Shown: one piece after another, positions 39,760 through 48,321 of the stretch | Layout: the number at the start of each line of letters is the position of its first letter | Numbering within the stretch: position 1 is the first letter of the stretch | Source: Oscillospiraceae bacterium | Lineage (GTDB): Bacteria > Bacillota > Clostridia > Oscillospirales > Acutalibacteraceae | Direction of reading: 5' to 3' | DNA length: 48,321 bases | NCBI GenBank assembly: GCA_015065585.1 | Contig: SVQC01000010.1 | Location: 1 to 48,321 of the forward strand | Notes under the pieces: model-generated | Database searches by the model: none | What the model saw: only the letters and a program-made list of their open reading frames with translations | What the model was told of the DNA's origin: nothing | Made by a program: the position numbers and the translations under genes

Positions 39760-41700
39760 ATGAGCGAAGAAATTAAAGTACCGGTACAAAGCGAATATAA
39801 TGAGGATTCTATACAGGTTCTCGAAGGCCTTGAGGCTGTAAGAAAAAGACCTGGTATGTATATTGGTTCAACGGGAGAAAGAGGTCTTCACCATCTTGTT
39901 TATGAAATTGTTGATAACTCTATAGATGAAGCCCTCGCCGGCTATTGCGATAAAATAACCGTAACTCTTCTTGACGACGGTATAGTAAAGGTAGAAGATA
40001 ACGGACGAGGTATACCTACGGGTATAAATGCTCAAAAGGGAATTCCTACCGTAACGGTTGTATTTACTATTCTTCATGCCGGCGGTAAGTTCGGCGGAAA
40101 CGGTTATAAGGTTTCCGGTGGTCTCCACGGTGTTGGCGCGTCGGTTGTTAACGCCCTTTCTTCCTGGCTTGAGGTTGAGGTTAAGGATGGCAAAAATATT
40201 TATAAGCAGCGTTACCAAAAGGGAAATATAGTAACAGACCTTGATATTATCGGAGAAACAAATGAAACGGGAACTACCGTTGTATTTAAACCCGACCCTT
40301 CTATATTTACCGATACTACAACTTATGATTATGATACCCTTAAAAACCGTCTTCGCGAACAATCCTTTCTTAATGCAGGTATAAGAGTAGAGCTTATTGA
40401 TAAAAGAAGCGACGTTTTTGAACCTAAAACCGATGAATTTTATTATGAGGGCGGTATAAAGTCTTACGTAGAATATTTGCTTTCGGGTATGAAAAAGGAT
40501 AGCCTTAATAAAGAAGTTATTTATCTTTCAACCGAAAAGGATGACCAGACTGCTGAAATAGCTCTTATATGGTCTACCGCATATGACAGTAAGATAATGT
40601 CCTTTGCAAATACTCTTCATACTATTGACGGTGGTACTCATGAACAGGGATTTAGACAGGCTCTCACTAATACCGTTAATAAATATGCCTTTGATTTTAA
40701 ACATCTTAAAGAAAGTAATCCCCGCCTTAAAGCCGAGGATATTATAGAGGGTGTTGTTGCCGTTGTTTCGGTAAAGCTTGCTGATGCTCAGTTTGAAAGT
40801 CAGACCAAAGCAAAGCTTGGTAATACTTCAATCGGTAAGGTTGTAAGAGACCTTGTTAACGATAAGCTTTATCAGTTCTTGGAGGAACATCCTGCAGAGG
40901 CAAAAATTATTATAGAAAAATCTATAGCTTCTTCAAATGCCCGTGAGGCAGCTCAAAAGGCAAGAGAAGCAAGCAGAAATAAATCGGGTATAGGAAATAA
41001 AACGAGAATGCCAGAAAAACTGACCGACTGTATTTCCGATGACCCTACAAAGACCGAAATATTTATAGTAGAGGGTGATTCTGCGGGAGGCAGCGCCGTT
41101 GAGGGCAGAAACTCAACCTATCAGGCTATTCTTCCTCTCTGGGGTAAAATGCTCAACGTTGAAAAGGCAAGAGACGATAAGGTTTACGGAAACGATAAGC
41201 TAACCCCTGTTATAGTAGCTCTTGGTACGGGAATAGGCGAAAACTTTGATATTGAAAAGCTTCGCTATGATAAAATCGTAATTATGGCCGATGCCGACGT
41301 TGACGGTAGCCATATCAGAACTCTGCTTTTAACATTTTTCTTCAGATATATGCCAGAGCTTATTGAAACTGGACATATTTATCTTGCTCAGCCTCCCCTC
41401 TTTAGAGTAAGCAAGGGTAAACAGCATTTTGATGCCTTTACCGACGAAGAAAAGGCAGAATATATTGAAAAACTCGGCGGAACGGCTGACGTTCAGCGAT
41501 ATAAAGGTCTTGGTGAAATGGACCCCGACCAGCTTTGGGAAACTACTCTTGACCCTGAAAAGAGAACCTTCCTTCGTGTAACTATGGCTGATGCTGAAAT
41601 TGCCGATGCCACCTTTACAATGCTTATGGGTGAAGAAGTAGAACCCAGAAAACAGTTTATTGAAGAAAACGCGGTATTTGCTACCGACCTTGATATTTAA
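39760..41700 (+). CDS. gyrB: DNA gyrase subunit B
   Basis: A 646-residue ATPase subunit of gyrase. The GHKL ATP site shows EIVDNSIDEALAGYC, VEDNGRGIPTG and GGLHGVGASVVNALS. The TOPRIM metal site shows EGDSAGGSA and DADVDGSHIRTLLLTFFFRYMPELI. The C-terminal tail includes RYKGLGEMDPDQLWETTLDP. The segment after EGDSAGG reads AVEGRNSTYQAILPLWGKMLN, where many bacteria have KQGRDR and LRGK. AGAGAGGA precedes the ATG. gyrA follows after 17 bp. Confidence 0.98.
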   Translation: MSEEIKVPVQSEYNEDSIQVLEGLEAVRKRPGMYIGSTGERGLHHLVYEIVDNSIDEALAGYCDKITVTLLDDGIVKVEDNGRGIPTGINAQKGIPTVTVVFTILHAGGKFGGNGYKVSGGLHGVGASVVNALSSWLEVEVKDGKNIYKQRYQKGNIVTDLDIIGETNETGTTVVFKPDPSIFTDTTTYDYDTLKNRLREQSFLNAGIRVELIDKRSDVFEPKTDEFYYEGGIKSYVEYLLSGMKKDSLNKEVIYLSTEKDDQTAEIALIWSTAYDSKIMSFANTLHTIDGGTHEQGFRQALTNTVNKYAFDFKHLKESNPRLKAEDIIEGVVAVVSVKLADAQFESQTKAKLGNTSIGKVVRDLVNDKLYQFLEEHPAEAKIIIEKSIASSNAREAAQKAREASRNKSGIGNKTRMPEKLTDCISDDPTKTEIFIVEGDSAGGSAVEGRNSTYQAILPLWGKMLNVEKARDDKVYGNDKLTPVIVALGTGIGENFDIEKLRYDKIVIMADADVDGSHIRTLLLTFFFRYMPELIETGHIYLAQPPLFRVSKGKQHFDAFTDEEKAEYIEKLGGTADVQRYKGLGEMDPDQLWETTLDPEKRTFLRVTMADAEIADATFTMLMGEEVEPRKQFIEENAVFATDLDI

Positions 41701-41717
41701 GGAAAGGAGAGAGAAAA

Positions 41718-44261
41718 ATGGCTAAACAAGAAAAGGTTTACTGGCCCGAGAGTGAAGAAACTAAAATCGTGCCGGTTGAAATTGTAGACGAAATTAAAGG
41801 AAGTATGCTTCAGTACGGTATGAGCGTTCTTGTAGGACGAGCCTTGCCTGATGTCAGAGACGGCTTAAAGCCTGTTCACAGAAGAATTCTTTATACTATG
41901 TATGAAAACGGACTTACTCCTGAAAAAGCCCACCGTAAGTGCGCCGATACTGTTGGTGCTGTGCTTGGTCGTTACCATCCGCACGGTGACTCCTCCGTTT
42001 ATGACGCTATGGTACGTATGGCGCAGGATTTCTCTCTGCGTTATCCTCTTATAGACGGTCACGGTAACTTCGGTAATATTGACGGCTACCCTGCCGCTGC
42101 TTACCGTTATACCGAATCTAAAATGAACAGACTTTCTCTGCATATGCTTGACGATATTGATAAAGATACCGTTGACTTTGTGCCTAACTACGATGACCGT
42201 CTTAAAGAACCCACCGTTCTTCCCGTAAGATTTCCACAGCTTTTGGTTAACGGTTCTTCGGGTATCGCTTTCGGTATGGCTACCGAAATTCCTCCTCATA
42301 ATCTTGCCGAGGTTATTGACGGTATGTGTTGCCTTATTGATAATCCCGAGGCCGACCTTAGTGAGCTTTGTGAGCATATTAAGGGACCTGACTTCCCAAC
42401 CGGCGGTATTATTATGGGCAGAAGCGGTATAAGAGCCGCCTATGCTACCGGTAAGGGTAAGATTATTGTTCGCGGTAAAACCGAAATAGAGGAACTTTCA
42501 AACGGCAAATTCAGAATAGTAATTACCGAAATTCCTTATAAAATAAGAAAGAAAGACCTTGTTAAGAAGATTTACGACCTTGCCGCTGATAAGCGTATTG
42601 AGGGTATTGAGGACGTAGTTGACTATTCTTCCAAGCGTGACGGCGGTATACGAATCGTCGTAGACCTTAAAAAAGACGCTAATCCTCAGGTTGTTTTAAA
42701 TAAACTCTTCTCCTATACCGAGCTTCAGACCACCTTTGGCGCTAACCTTATAGCAATAGTTAACGGTAAACCTCAAATTTTGACCCTTAAGGAAATGCTG
42801 CAAAACAGTATTGATTTCCAGTGTGAAATTGTTGAGCGTAAAACCCGTTTTGAAATGAAAAAAGCGGCAGAGCGCGCCCATATCCTTGAAGGACTTAAAA
42901 CGGCTCTTGATTTTATTGATGAAGTTATTAATATTATCAGAAAAAGTGCAGATGTTGCCTCTGCTAAGGAGGCTCTGTCCCAGCGTTTCGGTCTTGATGA
43001 AATACAGACTACCGCTATCGTTCAGATGCAGCTTGGCAAACTTGCCAATCTTGAAAAGCAGAAAATTCTTGACGAACTAGATGAAAAACTCGCCTTTATT
43101 AAGGAATGTGAGGAAATTCTTTCAAGCAAAACGAGAATTCTTGATATCGTTAAAACAGAATCCTTAAATCTCAGAGACAAATATTCCGACGACAGAAGAA
43201 CCGAAATTTCTGCCGTTTCGGGCGAGGTTGATATTGAAGACCTTATCCCCGAGGAAGAATGTGTAATAACCAAGACGGTTAACGGTTATATTAAGCGTAT
43301 GGCGGTGGATACCTACGGCGTTCAGCATAAGGGCGGCAGAGGTAAAATCGGTATGCGTACAAGAGAAGACGATATGATTGAAAATATGATGACCTGTTCT
43401 TCTCACGATAATATTATGCTATTTACCAACTTTGGTAGGGTTTATAAGCTTAAGGCTTACGAAATTCCCGAGGCAACCAGCACAAACTCCAAGGGTATGA
43501 ACGTTGTTAACCTTCTGGCTCTTCAAAGCGGAGAAAAGTTGTCTATGGTGCTTTCCTGCGCTGAGGCTGATGATGATAGCTTTATCTGTATGGTTACCAG
43601 AAAAGGTACTATTAAGAGAACAAAAATTACGGAATTCCGTAATATACGAAAAACCGGTATTATTGCTCTTGAGCTGAATGAAGGAGACGAGCTTTCCTTT
43701 GTAAGCTTAACCGACGGCAAAAAGGATATCTACGTTGCGACAAGAAAAGGACGCGGAATCCGTTTTGAAGAAACACAGGTACGTCCTATGGGCAGAACAG
43801 CCTGCGGCGTAAGGGCAATTAAGCTTACTGAAGGCGACGAAGTTGTTGCTATGGACATTTGCGACGATAACAGTACCCTATTAACCGTTACTGAAACCGG
43901 CTATGGAAGAAAGAGTTCCATTGAAGATTACCGTGTGCAGAGCCGTGGTGGTAAGGGTACAACCAACTACCGCTGTGAAAAGTACGGTAATGTTGCAAAC
44001 GTTCTTTGCGTAGAGGAAGATGAAGACGTAATTATGATTTCTTCTGACGGCGTAATTATAAGAATTCCCGTTTGTGAAATCAGTACCTTTGCCAGACCGT
44101 CAAAGGGTGTAAGAGTAATGAGGGTTGATGGGGATGCGAGAGTCCTTTCTGTTGCTACGGCTGCGCATGACGAGGAGGAGGTTAATGCCGCCCCCGAAGC
44201 GCCCGAGGCTGATGCAGGAGAGGTAAATGCGGAGGAAAATGAAACAGAAAACGAGGAATAA
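41718..44261 (+). CDS. gyrA: DNA gyrase subunit A
   Basis: An 847-residue breakage-reunion subunit. The catalytic Tyr131 lies in AAYRYTESKM. The quinolone-determining region reads HGDSSVYDAMVRMAQ (S92, D96), so it looks quinolone-sensitive at the two main positions. The C-terminal beta-pinwheel starts with the GyrA box variant QHKGGRGKIG, which supports negative supercoiling. The end is a long acidic Glu/Ala tail (EEVNAAPEAPEADAGEVNAEENETENEE). AAGGAGAG precedes the ATG. Confidence 0.98.
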   Translation: MAKQEKVYWPESEETKIVPVEIVDEIKGSMLQYGMSVLVGRALPDVRDGLKPVHRRILYTMYENGLTPEKAHRKCADTVGAVLGRYHPHGDSSVYDAMVRMAQDFSLRYPLIDGHGNFGNIDGYPAAAYRYTESKMNRLSLHMLDDIDKDTVDFVPNYDDRLKEPTVLPVRFPQLLVNGSSGIAFGMATEIPPHNLAEVIDGMCCLIDNPEADLSELCEHIKGPDFPTGGIIMGRSGIRAAYATGKGKIIVRGKTEIEELSNGKFRIVITEIPYKIRKKDLVKKIYDLAADKRIEGIEDVVDYSSKRDGGIRIVVDLKKDANPQVVLNKLFSYTELQTTFGANLIAIVNGKPQILTLKEMLQNSIDFQCEIVERKTRFEMKKAAERAHILEGLKTALDFIDEVINIIRKSADVASAKEALSQRFGLDEIQTTAIVQMQLGKLANLEKQKILDELDEKLAFIKECEEILSSKTRILDIVKTESLNLRDKYSDDRRTEISAVSGEVDIEDLIPEEECVITKTVNGYIKRMAVDTYGVQHKGGRGKIGMRTREDDMIENMMTCSSHDNIMLFTNFGRVYKLKAYEIPEATSTNSKGMNVVNLLALQSGEKLSMVLSCAEADDDSFICMVTRKGTIKRTKITEFRNIRKTGIIALELNEGDELSFVSLTDGKKDIYVATRKGRGIRFEETQVRPMGRTACGVRAIKLTEGDEVVAMDICDDNSTLLTVTETGYGRKSSIEDYRVQSRGGKGTTNYRCEKYGNVANVLCVEEDEDVIMISSDGVIIRIPVCEISTFARPSKGVRVMRVDGDARVLSVATAAHDEEEVNAAPEAPEADAGEVNAEENETENEE

Positions 44262-44264
44262 TTA

Positions 44265-45269
44265 ATGTTCTATCCTACCGAATTTTATAGCGAAGAATAT
44301 GTAAAAGAGCAAAAAATAAAGGCGGAAAAAAGAGAAATAAGAAAGGCGGCAAATCTTTTGGGCGTTGCCTTTCTTATAATGACCGCAATAATGGTCCTTT
44401 GGAGTCTGCCGCTGGGTTTTCTTGCGGGACTTGGGATAATCAAACAACAAGTACTGTTTGATTTTTTAAACGACACCACAGCTTTGCAAGGAATTCAGAT
44501 TGGTATTTCTTCTCTTGCTTTTATACTTTCTTACTTTATTTACGCCAAAATGATGGGCAGAAGACTTAGTGATATCTGCGCCTTTAATAAACCGAAGAAA
44601 AAGGGTATTGTTTTCCCTTACGTTATTTTCGGATTCGGCGCTTGCGGTATTGCAAATATACTGACCAATATTGCCGGCGCAATATTTCAGAGTATGGGCT
44701 TTGAATATGAATTAAATCTTCCCGAAGAGCCAACGTCTACCCTAGGGATAATTCTGGCCTTTATTGCTACTGCCGTTACCCCTGCCCTTGTAGAAGAATT
44801 CGCAATGCGAGGCTCGGTCTTCGGCGTTCTTAAGAAGTACGGCAATTCTTTTGCCATTATTACTTCTGCCGCCGTTTTCGGCCTTATGCACGGAAACTTT
44901 GCTCAGATACCCTTTGCTTTTATTGTAGGTCTTTATTTTGCCTTTGTGACGGTTAAAACGGGAACTATATGGACGGCGGTAATAATTCACTTTTTTAATA
45001 ACTTTATTAGTCTGGCTCTTTCCTATCTTACAAAAGGAATGTCGCAGTACGACCTGGGAATTATCAATGTAATTTATATGGGACTTTTGCTGTTGCTCGG
45101 TGTTGTTGGCTTTTTCCTGCTTTATAAAAAGGGCGAAGCTGATTTCACAGTTGAAAACGAAGAAAGTCTTTTAACCACACCGCAAAAATTAAAGGTCTTC
45201 TTCACCGCCCCCTGTATGATAATTGTTTATATAGTGGTTTTGATAGAAGCAATATTTGTTTATGCGTAA
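44265..45269 (+). CDS. CPBP-family intramembrane metalloprotease
   Basis: A 334-residue membrane protein with about eight hydrophobic segments. The CPBP/Abi motifs are present: VEEFAMRG (EExxxR), FGLMHGNFAQ (FxxxH) and IIHFFNN (HxxxN). Family members are related to Rce1 and include prenyl-protein proteases and bacteriocin self-immunity proteins; the substrate here is unknown. The start is 3 bp after the gyrA stop, so it is co-transcribed with the gyrase operon. Confidence 0.88.
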   Translation: MFYPTEFYSEEYVKEQKIKAEKREIRKAANLLGVAFLIMTAIMVLWSLPLGFLAGLGIIKQQVLFDFLNDTTALQGIQIGISSLAFILSYFIYAKMMGRRLSDICAFNKPKKKGIVFPYVIFGFGACGIANILTNIAGAIFQSMGFEYELNLPEEPTSTLGIILAFIATAVTPALVEEFAMRGSVFGVLKKYGNSFAIITSAAVFGLMHGNFAQIPFAFIVGLYFAFVTVKTGTIWTAVIIHFFNNFISLALSYLTKGMSQYDLGIINVIYMGLLLLLGVVGFFLLYKKGEADFTVENEESLLTTPQKLKVFFTAPCMIIVYIVVLIEAIFVYA

Positions 45270-45285
45270 TGTTTCACGTGAAACA
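45270..45285. other. parS site 1 (ParB/Spo0J binding)
   Basis: TGTTTCACGTGAAACA is an exact 16-bp match to the Firmicute parS consensus. It starts directly after the stop codon of the CPBP gene, 10 kb from dnaA, as expected for an origin-proximal centromere. Confidence 0.95.
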
Positions 45286-45293
45286 AAAAATAG

Positions 45294-45331
45294 AAAACTC
45301 CTGTGTTTCACGTGAAACATGGGAGTTTTTT
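45294..45331 (+). terminator. terminator built around parS site 2
   Basis: AAAACTCCTG and TGGGAGTTTT flank the parS palindrome, so the whole element is one continuous inverted repeat of about 18 bp per arm with two G-T wobbles, followed by TTTTTT overlap. It ends the gyrase-CPBP transcript before tadA. Confidence 0.8.
45304..45319. other. parS site 2 (ParB/Spo0J binding)
   Basis: A second exact TGTTTCACGTGAAACA lies 34 bp after the first, inside the terminator stem. Two tandem sites should give strong local ParB loading. Confidence 0.95.
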
Positions 45332-45342
45332 AAGGAGAAATT

Positions 45343-45792
45343 ATGAATAGTAAATTTATGAAAGAGGCTATAAAAGAGGCAAAACAAGCCTATTTGGAGG
45401 GCGAAGTTCCTGTTGGTGCCGTTATTGTCAAAGACGGAAAAATTATAGCCAGAGGCAGAAACACAAGAGAAAAAGACAAAAACGCGTTAGGTCATGCCGA
45501 AATTAATGCTATTAACGAGGCTTGTAAGGCTCTTTCAAGTTGGCGCCTTGATGAAACTGAACTATATGTAACTATGGAGCCTTGCCCTATGTGTGCCGGC
45601 GCAATTATTAATGCCCGTATACCTACGGTGGTTTTCGGCGCCTTTGACTCTACCTGCGGCTCTTTTGAATCAAAGGTTAATCTTTCTAATGTCGGTTTTG
45701 ATTTCTCCCCCGAAATTTATGCCGGTATCTGTGAGGAAGAATGTGCAGGTCTTGTAAAGGAGTTTTTCAAAAATGTTCGTTCCGCAAAGTAA
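45343..45792 (+). CDS. tadA: tRNA-specific adenosine deaminase TadA
   Basis: A 149-residue zinc deaminase that converts A34 to inosine in tRNA-Arg(ACG). H51-A52-E53 and P80-C81-PM-C84 are the zinc and proton-shuttle residues. The substrate tRNA gene is in the same window at 29262-29338. AAGGAG precedes the ATG at 45343. The 3' end overlaps the next gene by 20 nt. Confidence 0.96.
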   Translation: MNSKFMKEAIKEAKQAYLEGEVPVGAVIVKDGKIIARGRNTREKDKNALGHAEINAINEACKALSSWRLDETELYVTMEPCPMCAGAIINARIPTVVFGAFDSTCGSFESKVNLSNVGFDFSPEIYAGICEEECAGLVKEFFKNVRSAK

Positions 45793-46543
45793 AATTTGTG
45801 AGATTGTCGGAGAATGTGGGGTCTGTTCCTTTGAAACCCTTAAAAACAATCTTATAAACTGCCGTAAAACAAACGAAATTCCAAAGGATGCAAAATCGGT
45901 TATCCTTTTTACCTTTCCCTATAAGGTCAGAGAGGAAAAACCTCTTAATATAAGCCGTTATGCCGCGGTTTGTGATTACCATACCGTTGTCGGTAAAATT
46001 CTGAAAGAAAAAACAAATACCCTGAAAAAAGCCTATCCCGAATATTGCTTTGTTCCCTTTGCCGACAATTCCCCCATTCCTGAGGTTTATGCCGCCGCCG
46101 CTGCCCAACTTGGTGTTTTGGGCGAAAACGGACTTTTGATAACCAAAAAATACGGCAGCTTTGTTTTTATCGGTGAAATTGTAACCGATTTACCTATTGA
46201 AAGCAAAAAGAATATTTCCCACTGTATAGGTTGCGGCAAATGTAAAACCGCCTGCCCTGTGGGATTGGATAAAGAAAACTGCCTTTCGAAAATTTCCCAG
46301 CAGAAAAAGCCTCTTTTGCCTGAACAGGAAGTTTTAATCGGAGAAAACGGCTCGGTCTGGGGTTGTGATATCTGTAGCGAAATATGTCCGATGAATAAAA
46401 ACCGCGCTCTTACATATATAAATGAGTTTAAGAAAAGCTACCGCCATAAATACACCTTGAATGAAGACGGCGAAAACCGTCCGTATAATTGGCGGGGAAA
46501 AGAGGTGATTGAGCGTAATTTCCGCATTATCGGTAAAGATTAA
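45773..46543 (+). CDS. short QueG-like double 4Fe-4S protein
   Basis: The 256 residues correspond to the first two thirds of epoxyqueuosine reductase QueG. The N-terminal DUF1730-type domain is followed by two ferredoxin clusters: C151, C154, C157, C161 and C199, C202, C206. The patterns GVLGENGLLITKKYGSFVFIGEIVTDL and GDICSEICPMN-like (here CDICSEICPMNK) are typical. The C-terminal HEAT-repeat region that holds tRNA is absent. It may be a shortened QueG or a different cobalamin-dependent reductase. It overlaps tadA, with AAAGGAG before its ATG, and converges with the next gene over 17 bp. Confidence 0.8.
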   Translation: MFVPQSKICEIVGECGVCSFETLKNNLINCRKTNEIPKDAKSVILFTFPYKVREEKPLNISRYAAVCDYHTVVGKILKEKTNTLKKAYPEYCFVPFADNSPIPEVYAAAAAQLGVLGENGLLITKKYGSFVFIGEIVTDLPIESKKNISHCIGCGKCKTACPVGLDKENCLSKISQQKKPLLPEQEVLIGENGSVWGCDICSEICPMNKNRALTYINEFKKSYRHKYTLNEDGENRPYNWRGKEVIERNFRIIGKD

Positions 46544-48017
46544 TAAGCTTTTTAAAATATATGGCGAAATATCCTCCTCCCGAGAAGATTAACATAAGGG
46601 CAAAATAAAGTATATCGTTCTTTATAAAGGTAAAAGCACCGTCAAATAGTGTGCATAAGGCGAAAGCCGATAAAACGGGGAAAATTATGTCTGAAAAAAG
46701 CTTTGGCTTTACTCCCGTTATTAAGAGTAACTTTCCTACGTTTAATATAAAGGTAAAAAGGTTGCTTATATACATTATTATAATAAAACCCGTAACACTG
46801 TATATGGGAACGAAAATGTAAATAAGTATTATTCTTAAAACCGAATCTGCCGTTGCTGTTATAAAAGAGTGCTTTTGTCGGTCTAACCCCTTTAAAATTC
46901 CGTCGCTTATGCTGTCGGCGTACATTAACGGCACAAGGGGCGCCAAAACCTTTATCAAATACCCCGCGTCAGCGCTTGAATATATAAATAACCCAAGCTT
47001 TTCTCCGCATAAAAAGAAATAACAACCGAATATTACTCCAATAAGCCAGGTTGTAGTCAGCACCTTCTCGGTGCTGTTTTTTATTATGTAAGGCTTTTTA
47101 AGGGCTAAAGCATCGCTCATTTCGGGAATAAGAAGTGATGAAAAGGCGTTAAGTATAGAGGATGGAAAGAAAAGCAAGGGTAGAGCCATACCTTTAACTG
47201 CGCCGAAAACAGAAAGAGCAGAACTGTAATCTCCGCCGCTTTTGGCTAAGCTTTTGGGCATAAGTATGTTTTCTGCAGTACGAAGCAGACTTGTGCTGTA
47301 CCTGGAGGCTGTTATGGGTACCGTTATCCTTATAAACTCGCTGATTCCCTTAAATGCCTCAACGTTGTTTTTAAACTCTAATTTCTTGCTGTCGTACTTA
47401 TATGCTATACATATATATATGCAGGATACTGCTTCGGATATGGTGTCACCGGCTAAAACTCCCGCTACTGCGCCGCCTATTCCGTATATCGCAAACTTTT
47501 TTACCAAAAATATGCAAAAAATTATTCTTACAGCTTGTTCTATTAAAACGGCAAGAGAATTCTCCCCTGCTTTTCGCCTTGCGGCAAAATATCCCTTAAT
47601 AACGCTTGATACCGCCATAAAAGGCAGAGAAAAGGCTAGAATGGAAATAGAAAGAGCTGCTCTTTTGTCGCTGAGAATTCTTTCTGCTATAAAATCAGAG
47701 CCAAAAAGAAGTAAGGTAAAGGTAATAAAGGCTATAAAAAGAGCGACAGTTATGGCTCTTCGTAAAATTCTGCAAAGTCCTTCTTTGCTACCCGTTATAA
47801 ACTCTGTGGCGCAAAGTCGGGTTACCGCAATAGGAGTTCCCGAAACGAAAAGAGCCGAGAAAAGAGAGTAAACCGAAAATATAAGCTGATAAAGACCGAT
47901 ACCCTCTCCGCCGATAGAGGAGGCAAGCCAGACCTTAAAAAATATACCCGCAAGCCGAAGAATAGTTCCCGTAGAGGTTAAAATAGCCGCGTTTTTGATA
48001 AATACCGTTTTTTTCAT
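46527..48017 (-). CDS. SpoVB-like MOP-superfamily flippase
   Basis: A 496-residue membrane protein with about 14 hydrophobic segments in the polysaccharide-transporter/SpoVB pattern. It starts IKNAAILTSTGTILRLAGIFFKVWLASSIGGEGIGLYQLIFSVYSL, typical of SpoVB/MurJ-like lipid flippases. SpoVB is needed for spore cortex synthesis, and paralogues move lipid II or wall polymers. The ATG at 48017 has GGTGAG upstream; the extra four codons of the longer frame overlap that site. The gene is convergent with the QueG-like gene. Confidence 0.87.
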   Translation of the reverse strand: MKKTVFIKNAAILTSTGTILRLAGIFFKVWLASSIGGEGIGLYQLIFSVYSLFSALFVSGTPIAVTRLCATEFITGSKEGLCRILRRAITVALFIAFITFTLLLFGSDFIAERILSDKRAALSISILAFSLPFMAVSSVIKGYFAARRKAGENSLAVLIEQAVRIIFCIFLVKKFAIYGIGGAVAGVLAGDTISEAVSCIYICIAYKYDSKKLEFKNNVEAFKGISEFIRITVPITASRYSTSLLRTAENILMPKSLAKSGGDYSSALSVFGAVKGMALPLLFFPSSILNAFSSLLIPEMSDALALKKPYIIKNSTEKVLTTTWLIGVIFGCYFFLCGEKLGLFIYSSADAGYLIKVLAPLVPLMYADSISDGILKGLDRQKHSFITATADSVLRIILIYIFVPIYSVTGFIIIMYISNLFTFILNVGKLLLITGVKPKLFSDIIFPVLSAFALCTLFDGAFTFIKNDILYFALMLIFSGGGYFAIYFKKLINLYR

Positions 48018-48075
48018 AATTCTCACCAATAAAAAGTATGAAATATGAGAAAAGAATATAACCAGCCTCTAATCC

Positions 48076-48291
48076 AAAGGCTTCGCCTTTAAGGTGATTC
48101 CCCATAAGTATGGGGAGATGTCCGAAGGACAGAGGGGACGGTCTCCGGTAAGGAGAAGCTGTCACGAAGTAACTGATGAGGTGTAGCCTTCCGCAGAAGG
48201 CGTAATTTCTTAGTATACCCCTCAGCCACCGCAAGCGGTCCCCCTTCTCCCTTGAGGCACACTCCGTAAGGAAGTGTGCCTCAAGGGAGAA
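48076..48291. repeat. compound inverted-repeat intergenic element
   Basis: Successive hairpins are: AAAGGC-TTC-GCCTTT (48076-48090); TCCCCATA/TATGGGGA (48099-48116); TGTCC/GGACA (48119-48131); TCTCC/GGAGA (48142-48156); GCCTTC/GAAGGC (48186-48201); ACCGC/GCGGT (48228-48239); and a 19-bp perfect stem at 48245-48291 whose core matches the hairpin at 34491-34520. I recall repeats of this style in gut Clostridia genomes, but copy number cannot be judged from one window. Positions 48018-48075 and 48292-48321 hold nothing else that I can support. Confidence 0.75.
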
Positions 48292-48321
48292 TGCAAGGCT
48301 GGAGCAATTCTATCCCTGATT

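Noticed and set aside
41718-44261. Quinolone-resistance mutation in gyrA
   Set aside because: The two main positions carry Ser92 and Asp96, the sensitive state; no change can be claimed.
47935-48234. 99-codon minus-strand reading frame at the right edge
   Set aside because: Mostly inside the inverted-repeat element and overlapping the 5' end of the SpoVB-like gene in another frame; no start signals.

Overview
The window is chromosomal DNA of a low-to-mid GC, endospore-forming member of the Firmicutes class Clostridia. The best guess, by inference, is a gut Oscillospirales/Ruminococcaceae-type organism. The evidence is: SpoIIID; a SpoVB-family flippase and a SpoIIQ-like M23 protein; strong TTGACA/TATAAT promoters and AAGGAG ribosome binding sites; a T-box leader; CIRCE control of heat shock; and the replication-origin gene order dnaA-dnaN-yaaA-recF-remB-gyrB-gyrA followed by parS sites. 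No phage, intact insertion sequence or CRISPR array is present. Coding content is nearly continuous.

Left part (1-14 kb, almost all minus strand). greA-lysS is transcribed from its own promoter. A cysE-cysS-trmN6-like operon sits behind a cysteine T-box riboswitch. The class I heat-shock operon hrcA-grpE-dnaK-dnaJ has a perfect CIRCE operator. A conserved hypothetical gene is divergent from hrcA. Next comes a DUF2975 / small Cro-type regulator / DUF4173 membrane-protein operon with a long palindrome over its promoter, then a small exported protein.

Middle (14-35 kb). A lone EF-G-like GTPase with degenerate GTPase motifs is followed by an M23 (SpoIIQ-like) protein. A four-gene ABC export system follows (ATPase, ABC-2 permease, GldG-like, DUF4340). 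Then come a tRNA-Met/tRNA-Glu pair, a CofE-like ligase, rsmI plus an LCP cell-wall ligase, small lipoproteins, a translationally coupled trio of small uncharacterised proteins, a YfcE-like phosphodiesterase and spoIIID. After these lie a hairpin-rich repeat array, a tRNA-Arg with a duplicated 3' end that looks like an integration scar, a DUF3048 lipoprotein, and a galactoside-type cassette (GPH/MFS symporter plus GH2 glycosidase).

Right part (35-48 kb). The dnaA-to-gyrA replication cluster leads into a CPBP membrane protease, two perfect parS sites (one forming the stem of a terminator), tadA, a short QueG-like iron-sulfur protein and a convergent SpoVB-like flippase. The window ends in a compound inverted-repeat element.

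The most interesting signals outside ordinary genes are: the parS-in-terminator palindrome; the tRNA-Arg 3'-end duplication; three hairpin-rich intergenic elements, two of which share a hairpin with compensatory base changes; the palindrome covering the spoIIID start codon; and a cluster of DnaA-box-like sites 8 kb upstream of dnaA. No complete novel defence or mobile system was found.
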